A DNA stretch of 64,000 nucleotides from Helianthus annuus (Eukaryota > Streptophyta > Magnoliopsida > Asterales > Asteraceae): positions 90,596,546 to 90,660,545 of the forward strand of contig NC_035448.2 of NCBI RefSeq assembly GCF_002127325.2, read 5' to 3'. Below are positions 31,927 to 45,057 of this stretch, piece after piece; within the stretch, counting starts at the first letter, position 1, and each line of letters opens with the position of its first letter. The position numbers and the translations under genes are program-made. The notes under the pieces were generated by a model. The model did no database searches. It had not been told where the DNA came from and worked only from the letters and a program-made list of their open reading frames with translations.

Positions 31927-33246
31927 ATGCCACCGAGACGCCAAGCACGCATACCTACCAATGAGGCAGAACTTCAGCAGGTCATCGCTGCCGCATTGCG
32001 CAGTACGCAGCCTCACAAGGAGGAACTAGCGGGAGTAATTCAAACAACAATGGCAATAACAATCCGCCTCATGGTAATACTAAGTCATTAAGGCATACCA
32101 TGATACAATTGGACATCTCTAGCACGTTTTCTAATACCATTTGTATATTCTAACGCATGTGCAGGGTGCACATACAAGTAGTTTCTTGACTGCAAGCCTC
32201 TAAACTTTGACGGCACCGGAGGTGCTGTTGCTTTTGTTCGATGGGCCGAGAAGATGGAATCTGTTCTCCGAATGAGCAAGTGCGCTCCAGACCAGCAAGT
32301 TACTTACATTTCTGGGCTATTCCTGGACGGAGCCCTGTCCTGGTGGAACTTACAAGTACAGACTCTTGGTGAAGCCGTTGCATATGCAATGACATGGAAT
32401 GAGCTGAAAGAGCTCATGCGAAGGAAGTATTGTTCACGCGCTGAAATTCAAAACTTGGAAACTGAGTTTTGGCATCTGAAGATGGAAGGTCCGAAAATTG
32501 CGAAATATGTTCAAAGATTCCACGACTTGTCTCATGTGGTACCTTATATGGTTACACCAGAATTCAAGCGAATCGAGCTCTTCATTTGGGGTTTAGCTCC
32601 TCAAATCATAAGTATGGTGACCTCTTCAAAGTCGGCAACAATCACTGAGTCGATCGATCTGAGCGTGGCTCTTACTGAGGAGGCTATCCGCCAAAACAAG
32701 TTTTCTGATGTTGAGCAAAAGAAGAAGGAGACTCGTAGAGTCGTCCGGGTGTAACAAAAGAAAATTCTCGAACTTCAAACAAGGCACGAGCAATGATGGC
32801 AAGAAAGGAGAACCCAGCGCACCAGTCCAATCTACAAATGGTACTGGAAAGAATGGAAAGGGATATATAGGTACACATCCCAAGTGTAACACCTGCCAGC
32901 GTCACCATTCTGACCGGTGTGGGTCAAAAGTATGTGAAGCATGTGGAAAGGTTGGTCACTCGAAGGATACTTGCTGGGCCACTGTTGGCCAGGGAGGCCA
33001 AGGAGGTTTTGGAAATAGAAACAATAACCGGGGTGGAAATGGAAATCGTGCACAAGGAAATAACGGAGGGAATGGAAATTGAGGCCACAACGCGAATCAA
33101 GCTGGTGCTGTGAATCGTAACCAAAACAATAATCAAGTTGGGAATGGAGCAGGAAACGGGCAAAAACCGGGTTGCTTTAACTGTGGTGACATTGGGCACT
33201 ATAAGAGGAACTGCCCAGAATTGAACCAAGCACGGGGAAGGGTCTT
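31927..33246 (+). pseudogene. gag: gag of element B, frameshifted
   Basis: Starts MPPRRQARIPTNEAEL (31927). A one-base deletion near 31995 shifts the frame. An intron-like segment (32074-32164) precedes CTYK, which is followed by an in-frame TAG where A has Gln. The capsid core (DGALSWWNLQVQ, MEGPKIAKYVQRFHDLSH, IWGLAPQI) is open in 32254-32754, then another frameshift near 32745 and a stop near 33081. Nucleocapsid knuckles are CNTCQRHHSDRC, CEACGKVGHSKDTC and [14 protein letters not shown], the last at about 33172-33215. In this lineage gag and pol normally form one frame, so protease follows directly. Confidence 0.88.
32074..32164 (+). other. candidate 91-bp intron in gag of element B
   Basis: GTAATA at 32074, TTCTAAC branch-like at about 32148-32154, and acceptor TGTGCAG ending 32164. 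Removing it joins PPHG to CTYK exactly as in the uninterrupted gag of element A (PPNGCTFK). Confidence 0.7.
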
Positions 33247-36200
33247 TAATATCGAAGCGAGGGAAGCGCGCCAGGATTCCAATGTTGTTACTGGTACGTT
33301 CCCTATAAACCAACGCTTTGCATCCGTTTTATTTGATACTGGCGCCGATTATAGCTTCGTATCGTTAGAGTTTAAGAATATGCTTGGTTTAGCCGCTAGT
33401 AAACTAGATATCCCGTACTCGATCGAATTGGCTAATGGAAAGTTGGTAGAAGCTAATGAAGTGGTCAGAGGTTGTGTAATCGAGTTGGGAGAGCGTGAGT
33501 TTGCTTTGGATCTACTATCAGTCCAGCTGGGGAGCTTCGACATGGTAGTAGGGATGGATTGGTTATCAAGCAACAAGGCAGAAATTGTTTGTCACGAAAA
33601 GGTCGTTCGTATCCCAACCGAAGATGGTGAAACAATTGTAGTTCATGGAGAAAAGCGTGATACGCCTTTAAGAATCATCAGCTGCCTGAAAGCCCGTAAG
33701 TGTTTACAGAAGGGATGTGCTGCCTTCCTGGCACACATTGTAGATAAGAAAGCTGTTGAACCAAAGATCGAAGACATCCCTGTCGTGAGGGAATATCTGG
33801 AAGTCTTCCCAGAGGACTTGCCAGGATTGCCACCCCAGAGGCAAGTGGAGTTCCGTATTGACTTAGTTCCAGGCGCCGCGCCTGTAGCTAGGGCACCTTA
33901 TAGACTTGCACCGTCCGAGATGCAGGAGTTGTCGACACAAGTTCAAGAGTTGTTAGACAAGGGATTCATCCGACCAAGCTTCCCACCTTGGGGAGCTCCA
34001 GTTTTATTTGTCAAGAAGAAGGACGGTAGTTTTCGTATGTGTATCGACTACCGGGAGTTGAATAAGTTGACTATAAAGAATAGATACCCTCTACCAAGGA
34101 TTGATGATCTATTTGACCAGCTGCAAGGTTCAAGCTTTTACTCAAAGATCGATTTGCAATCAGGCTACCATCAGTTAAGGATACAAGAGGAAAGTATCCC
34201 GAAGACAGCCATTAGGTCTCGTTATGGACACTACGAGTTCCTAGTTATGCCGTTTGGGTTGACTAACGCACTTGCAGTTTTCATGACCTAATGAACCGAG
34301 TCTGCAAGCCATATTTGGACAAGTTCGTGATTGTGTTTATCGACTACATTTTGATTTATTCAAAGATGAAGGCTGAACACGAATAGCACTTAAGGGCCAT
34401 TTTGGAGTTGCTTAAGAAGGAACAGTTGTATGCCAAATTCTCAATGTGCGAATTTTGGTTGCGTGAAGTCCAATTCCTTGAACATGTGGTAAAGGGAGAT
34501 GGAATTCATGTGGACCCCACAAAGATTGAGGCGATAAAGAATTGGGAAACTCCCAAGACGCCAACCGAGATTCGTCAATTCTTAGGTTTGGCCGGCTACT
34601 ATCGAAGATTCATTGAGGATTTTTCAAAAATCACTCAACCACTAACGCTCCTCACGTAGAAAGATAAGAAGTTTGATTGGGGAATCAAACAGGAAGAAGC
34701 GTTTCAGCTGTTGAAAGACAAGCTTTGCAATGCGCTGATCTTAGCACTTCCAGAGGGAACTGATGATTTCGTGGTATATTGTGACGCTTCGCGCCAAGGA
34801 TTGGGTTGCGTGTTGATGCAACGCCAGAAAGTTATAGCTTACGCGTCCCGCCAATTGAAAGTGCATGAAAAGAATTATACCACACATGATTTGGAACTAG
34901 GCGCAGTGATATTTGCATTGAAGATCTGGAGACATTATCTATATGGTACGAAATGTACATTCTTCACAGATCATAAAAGCCTGCAGCACATATTCGACCA
35001 GAAAGAGCTGAATATGAGACAAAGACGTTGGGTCGAGTTGTTAAACGATTACGACTGCGAGATAAAGTACCATCCAGGGAAGGCGAATGTGGTCGCCGAT
35101 GCCCTGAGTCGAAAGGAGAGAATCAAGCCCATAAGGGTTAGGGCTTTGGAGATGATTATTCAGACAGACCTTTCTCTGCGCATTCGTGCCACGCAGAAAG
35201 AAGCTCTTAAGGAAAGAAACCTTGAAGAAGAATATCTCCGTGGGATGGAGAAGCAACTAGTGCCAAACAAGGAAGGAACGCTACATTTTATGAAAAGGAT
35301 TTGGGTTCCTCTGTTTGGTGGATTGAGAAAGGTTATTTTTGATGAAGCTCACAAATCACGGTACTCTATCCATCCAGGAGCGGATAAGATGTACCAAGAT
35401 CTTAAAGATTACTATTGGTGGCCTAGGATGAAAGGCGACGTTGCTGTTTATGTGAGCAAGTGTTTAACGTGTGCTAAGGTTAAAGCTGAATACCAAAAGC
35501 CTTCAGGACTTCTGCAACAACCTGAGATTCCCAAGTGGAAGTGGGAACAAATTTCCATGGATTTTATAACGAAGTTGCCAAGAACGCCAAAGGGTCATGA
35601 CACTATTTGGGTAATAGTGGACCGATTAACGAAATCTGCGCACTTCTTACCTATCAGGGAGAAAGATAACACGAGTAAGTTGGCTGAAATTTACATGAGA
35701 GAAATTGTTGCACATCATGGAGTGCCTCTCTCAATCATTTCTGATAGAGACGGAAGATTTGTGTCAAGGATTTGGTAGTCTTTCCAAGAAGCTTTTGGAT
35801 CTCAGTTGAATCTGAGCACTGCATTTCACCCAGAGACCGACGGACAAAGCGAGCGAACGATACAAACACTGGAGGATATGCTGAGAGCATGTGTTATGGA
35901 TTTGGGCGGTAGCTGGGATAAGCATTTACCCTTGGTCGAATTTTCTTATAACAACAGTTACCACACTAGTATTGGTGCCGCGCCATTTGAAGCCTTATAT
36001 GGCCGTAAGTGCAGATCACTGCTTTGTTGGTCTGATGCAGGTGATAAACAATTGGTTGGTCCTGATGTGCTACAGGAAACCACGGACAAAATCGCACAAA
36101 TCTGAGATCGCATCAAGGTGGCTCGCGATCGTCAGAAATCTTATGCAGACCGAAGAAGGAAACGTCTAGAGTTTGAGGTAGGTGACATGGTTTTGTTAAA

Positions 36201-36666
36201 GGTATCACCCTGGAAGGGTGTGGCACGCTTCGGGAAGCGTGGAAAGTTAAATCCGCGGTATATTGGTCCATTCAGAATTCTAGAAAGAATTGGGTTAGTA
36301 GCGTACAAGCTGGACTTACCTACCGAACTGAATGGTGTCCACGATACATTTCATGTATCAAATCTGAAGAAAAGTCCAACGCAAGATACCGTTGTCATCC
36401 CCACCGACGAGATTCATGTTGACGACACGCTCCACTTTGTCGAAGAACCGGTTGAGGTTACAGATTGGAAGGTAAATAAAACCCGCCGGAGCAGTGTCAA
36501 GCTCGTCAAGGCTCGTTGGAATGCAAGACACGGTCCAGAATACACCTGGGAACGTGAGGACCGAATGAAAGAGATCTTAAAATTTTGGGACAAAATTTTT
36601 CTAACGGGGGGAGAATGTGACAACCCTCACCAAACCAGGTATCCGTACGAATTAATTAATATTTAA
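33247..36666 (+). pseudogene. pol: pol of element B: protease, RT, RNase H, integrase, decayed
   Basis: Protease has [10 protein letters not shown] (near 33334). RT extends from about 33900 ([33 protein letters not shown]) and its catalytic box reads FIDY (34336-34347) instead of FIDD, so one metal-binding Asp is lost. RNase H ([23 protein letters not shown]) and the integrase finger and core ([19 protein letters not shown]) follow. The C-terminal part has VHDTFHVSNLKKS and LVKARWNARHGPEYTWERED, the tail typical of chromodomain gypsy elements. Breaks: frame change near 34288, TAG at 34384, 34657, 35776 and TGA at 36103. The frame runs 50 bases into the 3' LTR. Confidence 0.92.
36579..36615 (+). 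other. PPT of element B with upstream GGA-loop hairpin
   Basis: Perfect hairpin AAAATTTTG-GGA-CAAAATTTT (36579-36599), four bases later AACGGGGGGAGAA (36603-36615), then the 3' LTR. Confidence 0.82.
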
Positions 36667-36964
36667 TTAATGCTTAATTACTGTGCTTGCTTACAATTGT
36701 GGATAAACTGCTACTTGAATACTGATACATAGACATACTTGCATCATACTTTATTAACTGTCACTCCATTATTTACATACAGAAATTTAGTGACAAACTT
36801 GATGCACAAAAGCACAGTAGCACAATGAACGGATAACCCAGTAAACGTGCTGACATAGCCAGCACCAGGCAGACACTGCCTCTAAGGCCAGTATGAGTCG
36901 GGAATAGATCACTACACTAGTAGAGAGTGTAGGGAAATGAGGGTTGTAGTACTGCGTCACTAGG
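36616..36964 (+). repeat. 3' LTR of element B, first part
   Basis: TGTGACAACC start; matches 8085-8434 of the 5' LTR. Ends in CTAGG, the TSD of the nested solo LTR. Confidence 0.92.
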
Positions 36965-39900
36965 TGTCACACCCTGGCTTTGCGGAAGCGTGGTTAATTT
37001 GGTGTGACTTCTTAATACCATAGCTTAATCATAACCAAGCTATATGAATTAAAAATATGCAAGATCATCCATTAAAATAAAAATACCATAACATTGTCTT
37101 AACGGGATAACACCCTAACAACCATAAACTTGTTCACCAAACATTACAAATTCAATCTTAACATAACATGATTCAAGGACTGTGACTTGTCCAGGAAAGA
37201 GTCACATTCCCCGAACCCTGGATGACCTTGGTGACTAATGCAGCGGGAAAAACATGCCATACCGTGCCAGATCTTTAATTCCCTGAAATACATGTAAGTT
37301 GAAAAATCAACAATAATGTTGAGCGAGTTCATGTGTAAGTGAGTAAATAAACCTTTGTATTTATCCAAAAATCCTGGTATGTAGCAAATAAGGAAAAAGA
37401 GATCACCAATGGTTTGCAAGGCCATTGACATGTGTGAAATGCAAGTAGGAAGGCTCAAACCTAGCAGATTTATGCGTCGGGTACAAAGTCATCCCAAGGT
37501 CCGTTATGCTGGGCCTGGGACTGGGCTCGCTACACCCAAATAGATCTATCGCTCCTGCCCCTCGGTCCTACCCTGAGGATTAATGACCTCAAGTTTCCGC
37601 CTACCCATTCACATGATCTAAAAAGTAACCCTCCTTAAGCTAACCATACCATGTATAAAGTAATCATAAACATTGTAACATGTATTTCACCCCCGCAGTT
37701 TAGAAAACTGAAAACAGTTAAGAGAAAAGGGGGACATGAACTCACAGTCAGTGCGTCTCTACCAAGTACTCCGAATGTCAGCTGTGCGACGACCTACATG
37801 TACTAATTCTATTAGACGGATGGCCGTGCCTTAGCTTTATAGTTTAGGTTTTTGGGAAATAGTTAGACAACTATTTCGTGTTTACATTTTGCATGTACTT
37901 GGTAGTTAATATCCTTCCCAAGGATGGGGGATTTAATACATGTGCGTTCAATTTATAATATTAAGTCTCACTTAATATATCTTCATTTCTAATTCCAAAT
38001 ATAAATATTTTCTCAAAAATATTATATTTCCATTTCACATAATTTTTCCCCAAAAATAATACATTGATAAAATATACGTTCGTAATCATTTCCGTATAAT
38101 GCGTAAGTTACGTTTTAGTAATCTTGTGGTAATAATAATTACCGTTGTAACTTATATGTTTATCGTGAAAGCGTTTGTATTATTTTGGATTTGTCAACGT
38201 TTGCAAATATTATTTTTTTTTTACTCTAAAAATATTATTTGTGTATTTTCACAAAATAATCATAAACAGTGTTGTGAAAAATTATATTTACCAAATATAT
38301 ATTTATCACGTTTAGTTTTGTGAAAATCCCACCTCCGAATATTTGTAAATAAAGTCGTGGCGAAATATATTTTGAAAACATATCAAAAATAATTCTAACA
38401 CTTGTAAATAATTCTAAGTGTTATATTTTTAGAAAAATTTCGCCAGAGTTTCCCCTGTAACTGGAGGTGGCCACGCTTTCAAGCGTATCATTTTCTTTTA
38501 CCAAATCATTTCAACAACTTCTTGATTCAACCAAACAATTTCCGACACATCAAACTAGTCGACAAGTATGTAAATTGCATAATCGCATGAACTTGTAGTT
38601 TTTCCGAAAAGTGTAGTGTAGATCCCGTTATATTTTGTGGATCTTTGTATAAAATAGTTTAATCTCGTAAAAACCTCGTTTTTAGAATAAATCCATCTTT
38701 ACATCTTCCCGTCATCTTTTACAAAGATTGTTATTTTGTCGGATCTTTCATTTCACAAGTGTTTATACACTTGTGGTTTGTAATAATCATACTTGTTAGT
38801 GTGTTATCCGACTTTTAGAAAACATGATTTTCTCGACACTTGGTCCTTTGAAAATACCACTTGCAGATACGTAGATCCGCTAGTTTTAAACACTATTTTA
38901 CAAGTAAAAATACCTTTACACAAGTTCATGTTTCTCGTGTGGTAGAGTTTCACCTTTTAACCCTTGTACCGATAGAAACAAGCTTATGTCAAGATCTATG
39001 ATCTTAACAAAGTCGGGTTAAACGATGATCCGAGCTACCACATCATAGATCGGGCCTCAATATTCACAACTTTCAAATACTACAACTTTTACACAAGTAT
39101 TAAGTTTTTATCCAACAATATTCATGTTTTAGTAGACTTTAAAGCTTCAAAAGATAAGTTTTCGCATTTTAACCGTTACAAATCTTATTAACCACTTTAG
39201 AATGATTCGAGTATGAGTTTCAAGTGTTATACCTCTAGCTCAAGGCTAGGGAAGAATCTATGCGAAAATGTGGTGGATAAAAGCAAGATAACGAGGTCCT
39301 TCACCTTCCGTTAGCTCCAAGACTCCTTATGCGAGATCCTTAACACTTGTGTGATGTAGGAATGGAATGAACAAGAGCCGAAAATGGATGTAGAAGGGGG
39401 AGGGGGTTCGGCCGAGAGTTGGGAGCAAGAGAGGAGAGAAAGTCTTGGGTGATTTGTGGTGTGAATAATCTAATGTGTTGATGATGATACTTATAGGCAA
39501 AGCTTAACATGGTTAACCAATTGTTTGTATGTCATCAAGATATGAGACAAGAGCCAATATTATAATGAAAAATGGTACATGTCAAGGTCACAAGGTGACC
39601 GATCGGCCCAAGGGGGGGGGGGTTTCTAGTTCGATTTCAATCACATGGTTAGAGTTTAGTTATGTTAAACCAAGTTAGATTTAGGGTTAACTCGGTTAGT
39701 GGTGTGATGCGTTCTAATGCGGGTGTTAGGGTAATCAGGGACCCTAACTGGCTCAGAAAAAGACGAATAATATTTTTGTCAATATTTTCATGTTCCGGGT
39801 ATAATCCGGTTGTTCGGTTGGATAGAAATCCGTTAAAGTGCTTAAATAAGCTTTTAAGTGTCGTAAATAATATTTTTAGTGACACACTCATTCTGCAAAG

Positions 39901-40373
39901 TGTCAGGAATATTTTCCTCATGTTTTGGCACTTTATTAGTTAGCCAGAAGCTAGTATGTTAATAAAAGTGCTGTGGCTTGTGCTTAGAGTACGTTTTAGG
40001 CACATCCAGTCATTATATCTTATTCCTAGAGACGCAGTTCTACAACCCTTGTATCCCTACACTCACTATGGGTGTACTAAAATATTTCTGGCTCATACAG
40101 GCCCTTAGAGGCAGTGTCTGCCTGATGCTGGCTTTATCAGCATGTTCAATAGGTTATCCGTTCTAATGCTACTGTGCTTTAGTGCATCATGTTTGTCACT
40201 AAGGTTCAACTTGTAAATAATGTAGTGACGGCAATCAAAGTATGATGCAGGAATATACAAGTACTAGAAATCAAGTAGCAGTTCGTCAGCAATTTCAGTT
40301 AAGCACAGGAATTAAGCAGCAATTATTTATTAATTAAATCGTACGGATACCTGGTTTAGTGAGGGTTGTCACA
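36965..40373 (-). mobile_element. solo LTR of the B family, inverted inside B's 3' LTR
   Basis: 3409 bp from TGTCACACCC to ...GGTTGTCACA with TSD CTAGG (36960-36964, 40374-40378). On the minus strand it starts TGTGACAACCCTCAC and follows B's LTR throughout, so it is the same family in opposite orientation. No internal sequence remains, consistent with LTR-LTR recombination. An 11-G run lies at 39612-39622. Non-coding. Confidence 0.92.
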
Positions 40374-43300
40374 CTAGGGGATAGTTATAGTGACCAGATG
40401 TGCCTAAAACATGTTTTAAACACAAAATCCTGCACTTTGCCACAAAATTCAGCATTTAAGCTAACTAGTATAGTGTAAAAACATGGGAAAATAATACTAG
40501 ACACTTTCCAAAGTGTCGGGAATTCTTTGTGTCACCAAAAATAATAATATAGACACTTTAAATGCTTATTAAGCACTTTAACGGATCAGTATCCAACCGA
40601 ATAACCGGACTTAACCCGGGAATAAAAATATTGTTACTGACATTGTTTTTCTTTTTCTGAGCTAGTTAGGGTACCCGAATACCCTAACACCCGTTATAAT
40701 TTACAACACACATAATACACTAAATTAAATTCCTAACAAAATAAACTAGCACTAACCATTTAGTTAAAATCATACTAAATACCCCCCATGAATCCGATCG
40801 GTTTCCTTCAAGGGAACACACACTTTCCTTTCTTGATTATTATATTGTCATTGTCAAATATCTAAGTGACACATTATTTAGTGGTTAATACTCTAAATTG
40901 GGTTATAATTAAGACCATGCGACCAAGCATTCCATTTTCATTCAAACACAAAAGCAAAGTTGGCACTCTCTCTTTCCCCCATTGTTGACTTCGGCTGAAA
41001 CCATACATACACACCACCATTATTTTTCAAACTTCTTCAATCCTTCAAAGGGCACCTAAGGGTGAAGGTGATCACGCAAGGAGGCTTGGTGCTTGCGGAA
41101 TCACAAGGACCTCTCTACGACGCTATTATCCACCTATTTTTTTTTTTGCGTAGATTCTTACCTAGCCTTGTGCTAGTTGTAAGTGACTCTAAACACTCTC
41201 TTGATCTTGTCTAAAGTGGTTAATAAGAGATTTGTCGGATAAAATCATAAACACTCAAGAACAAAACTTAAAGTCTAGTAAAAATGATGAACATGGTGGT
41301 TAATGAGTAAATGTTAGTATAAAACTCTTGGATCTTGTTTTGTTATGATTCTTTTATGTTGTTTGATGCTAGTAGTAGTTCGGATCGTCATCTAACCCGG
41401 CTAGGTCATGTTCATGGAACATGAACTAGTGTATGTTAAAGTATGAAAGTGATTAGATGATGAACACTACTACTTATGAGCATGAACTTGTGTAAAAGTG
41501 ATTTTTCTTATAAAATGAAGTTCTAAACTAGTAGATCTAAAGATCTACAAGTGGTATTTTCGAAGAACGAAGCGTAAAACGAAATCATGTCTAGAAGCCG
41601 GATCTTTCTTGAAACAAAGGTGTTTTTGTGAACAAACAAGTGTGTAGACACTTGTGTAACAAAAGGATTTAACAAAGGAACGTTTTTGAGATTTTTGACT
41701 AGAAGTTGTATAAATGCATTTTTTGTAAAAATAAGATATACAAGAAACCGATTTTATTTCTAAGGATAGAAAGATCTATTAAAAATAATGGAAAGTTACT
41801 ACACACTTTTACATAACCCACAAGTTCATGTGTTTGCGACTATGTATATTTTTGACTAGTTTGATGTTGGAGTATTGTTTGATGATGTTGAGAAAATTGT
41901 TGATTAGATTTTGAAAAGAAAATGATACGCTAGAAAGCGTGGCCACCTCCAGTTACAGAGGAAACTCTGGCGAAATTTTTCCAGAAAATAAATTTGGAAT
42001 AATTTTCATGACAAGTGCTTAAAAATATCTTTTTAACTTGTTTTTCCAAATAAATTTCGCCATGATTTTTATTACAAAATAACCAAGTGTCGGAGGTGGG
42101 ATTTTCACAAATAAAACTTGCTAAATATATATTTAGAATGTATATTTTTCATAATAACACTTGTGTAAATTTTATGATTATTTTGTGAACTACATGAATA
42201 TTATTTTTAGGGTAAAAATAATATTACTAGAATACACTGAATATTAACGGCTCCAAAATAATACTAACGCCTTCACAATAAATATTTAAGTTACATCGAT
42301 ATTATTAGTACCACCCGAACTTTAAATGTAACTTACGAATTTTCAGAAAATACTCGTAAGTGTGTATTTTGACAAGGATATTATTTTGGAAAATGGTATG
42401 TAATAAAATATAATATTTTTGGGAAAAATATTTTTATTTTGGAAGTAGAGTATTTTAGACAAATGAAATAAAATATATTTTTATTAAGTGAGACTTAATA
42501 ATATATTTGAAGTTATATAAACGCACATGTATTAAAACCCCCATCCTTGGGAAGGAATATAATTAATACATAATTACGAAGTGTAAACACGAAATAGTTG
42601 TCTAACTATTTCCCAAAAACTTAAATCTTAAGCTAAGGCACGACCGTCCGTCTAATAGAAGTTAGTACGTGTAGGTCGTCGCACAGCAGATTGTCTGGGA
42701 GATTTCTAGTTAGAGACGCACTTTGGTGAGTTCATGTCCCCCTTTTCTCTTAACTGTTTTCAGTTTTCTAAACTGCGGGGGTGAAATACATGTTACTATG
42801 ATTACGAGTACTTTTACACATGGTATGATTAGCGTAAGGAGGGTTACTACTTAGATCATGTGAGTGGGTAGGCGGGAACTGAAGGCCATTAATCCTCAGT
42901 ATAGGACCGAGGGACAGTAGCGGTAGATCTATCTGGGTGTAGCGAGCCCAGCCCCAGGCCCATCAGAACGGACCTCGGGGTGACTTTGTACCCAACGCAA
43001 AAATCTGCTAGGTTTGAGTCTTCCTACTACACATCACACATATCAATGGCCTTGCAAACCATTGGTGATCTCTTTATTTCCTTATTTGCTACATACCAGG
43101 ATTTTTATACTTACAAAGGTTTTACATACTCACTACACATGAACTCGCTCAACATTATTGTTGATTTTTCCAACTTACATGTATTTCAGGGAACTAAGGA
43201 TCTGGCATGGCATGCTACGTTTTCACGCTGCGTTAGAGTTATGGGATCATCCAAAGTTTAGGGGTTGTGGCTTTTACCTGGACGAGTCACAGTTCTTAAA

Positions 43301-43536
43301 CTACGTCTATTTTAAGTTTGTGGTTGTGTCTTTCGAACAATGATTATGTCATTAGGTTGTAATTTTCGTTGCATGGGTCAACGCTTTTAGACAATGTTGT
43401 GTTACTTTTATTTTAAAACTTAAATCAATGGATGATCTGCATGGTTTTACTTTCATATAGCTTTGTTGTGATTAAGCTATGGTATTAAGAAGTCACACCA
43501 AATAAACCCACGCTTCCGCAAAGCCAGGGTGTGACA
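40374..43536 (+). repeat. 3' LTR of element B, second part
   Basis: Begins with the second copy of the solo-LTR TSD and ends GGGTGTGACA. Contains the undisturbed target sites of LINE-1 (near 41640) and of the Athila element (near 43329), which prove those insertions happened after B arrived. Confidence 0.93.
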
Positions 43537-43644
43537 GTTAAAGTTCGCTGGGAATCTATACGTGGACCAGAATTTACTAAGGAACGTGAAGATCAAATGA
43601 AGGTGAAATATCTGCAATTATTCTCACAAGTTTCCTCTACATAA
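43537..43644 (+). pseudogene. pol: element C integrase C-terminus (continuation)
   Basis: Continues the frame left at 8084: VKVRWESIRGPEFTKERED, ending LFSQVSST and TAA at 43642-43644. Together with 6420-8084 this is one broken pol gene. Confidence 0.88.
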
Positions 43645-43678
43645 ATTTCGGGACGAAATTTCCTAAAGTAGGGGAGAC
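43643..43678 (+). other. PPT of element C with upstream GGA-loop hairpin
   Basis: AAATTTCG-GGA-CGAAATTT (43643-43661) starts inside the pol stop codon. AGTAGGGGAGAC (43667-43678) is the PPT directly before the LTR. Confidence 0.82.
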
Positions 43679-44393
43679 TGTGACATCTGTGCTTGTAATC
43701 ATTGTACAAACTCTGAATAGTTCAATATCAATAAAACAATGTGATATGATCCCAATATTTATTTATTTATGTTTGAAATTTTTTCACGTTTTGATTTTGT
43801 TCGATTTCAAACTCTATCTTGCTTTCTAGAAAGTTATACGCAAACTGATGCGTAAACGTAATCAGTTTAACGCGACAAACACTCTGGGACATCAACGTAT
43901 GCTTAACATACCTTAAATAACCTTTACATAACTTAGAAATAAGTTTTGAAGGGTTTGATATGGCAAAATCAAGTTTATTCGCTTACCGGGACTATTTGCG
44001 ACAAATTGCGAAAGTCTGCCGTTTCGTATAGTAACGAACATTCCGGAACATGATCAAAAGTTAAACATACCCTAAATATCCTTTACATAGCTTATAAATA
44101 GGCTTTGAGGGGTTCGGTATGCGGAAATAAACTTATTTTGTCAAACAGGGACTAAAAGCATCAAAAAGTGCATAAGTTTGTATTTACGCGCATATCTTAC
44201 GTTCTAGACATATCCGGACATCCAAAAATTTTTGTAATAATTAAAATGTTTAATTTTAGTGATTGGAACGCTGAAGTTTCATTCGTCGCGTAATTTAGAT
44301 CGTTTTTCGCATCCGTTCATTTTTTGTCGTAATTAATCGAATAACGTGATCATACGACCAAACGAACCGACATTTGAGATGTTTTCAAGCATA
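43679..44393 (+). repeat. 3' LTR of element C, first part
   Basis: Begins TGTGACATCTGTG and is interrupted by LINE-2 at 44394; the rest lies right of the window. Similar to the element-strand start of D's LTR (62785 leftwards), so C and D look like the same LTR family. Non-coding. Confidence 0.8.
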
Positions 44394-45057
44394 TTTTTTT
44401 TTGGGTAAAGGGTTACCCCGGTGAATTTTATAAATAACCAATAAAAGAACAGGGTGTGTCATGGACCCGACACACACTACTAGTCAAGGCATACCCCGAC
44501 TAGGGAACCAAACAAACAAGACAAACCAAACAAAACACAGCCAAGTTAACAACTAGACAGAACACTACCCCAAAATAAAAGACAAACAAAAACAATCCAA
44601 CGCCTCCTTAGCCTGGATCCGAAATCATATCCCTCTTTGAGATCTACCACTTGTCAAGAATCTTCATGTGATTCGGGTGTCTAGCAAGCCTGAATCCCAT
44701 TATCTTCAGCAGAACGGTATTAATGATAACTTGAGAAAGCATAGACAGGGTACGTTGAAGCTTCGAGAATAACCGGTTATTTCTTTCTTGCCATATAAAT
44801 AAGTAGCTGCCCCTAATAGAATCTTGCAAACAATCCTTTCAAGTTGCCTCGAGTTAGCAATATGCTCCATCCAAACCATAATCGAGCTCCATGTGTTATT
44901 GACGCTCCCCATATCGACCCTTTTCCCTCACTGTTTCCCACACCTCAGATGCATAAGAACACTGGAAGAAGAGATGATCCCTAGAGTCACGATGATAACA
45001 ACACAGCGGACAACCCATGAGGATGAGGTTAGTGGCACTACCCGCTTCCCAAATAGT
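44394..45057 (-). pseudogene. LINE-2, 3' part: zf-RVT region, 3' UTR and tail
   Basis: Minus-strand LINE with T9 (the poly(A) tail) at 44394-44402 followed by the reversed ACCGGGGTAACCC block. Upstream on the minus strand are WQERNNRLFSKLQ and the zf-RVT motif CPLCCYHRDSRDHLFFQC (near 44950-45010), in different frames. Its continuation is at 56664; joining there reads RMAIWEAGSATN. Confidence 0.85.

Larger units (their letters stand above)
8085..43536 (+). mobile_element. Element B: full-length Ty3/gypsy with nested insertions
   Basis: The TSD GTTAA (8080-8084 and 43537-43541) flanks the element exactly; joining the flanks restores C's integrase frame (PLVKVRW). The LTRs total about 3.5 kb each once nested insertions are removed. 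Interior order: PBS (29328), hairpin array, pre-gag ORF, gag, pro-RT-RNase H-integrase with a chromodomain-like tail, hairpin plus PPT, 3' LTR. The long LTRs and the C-terminal integrase wording suggest a Tekay/Del-type chromovirus (inference). LINE-1 and an Athila element split the 5' LTR, and a solo LTR splits the 3' LTR. Confidence 0.93.
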
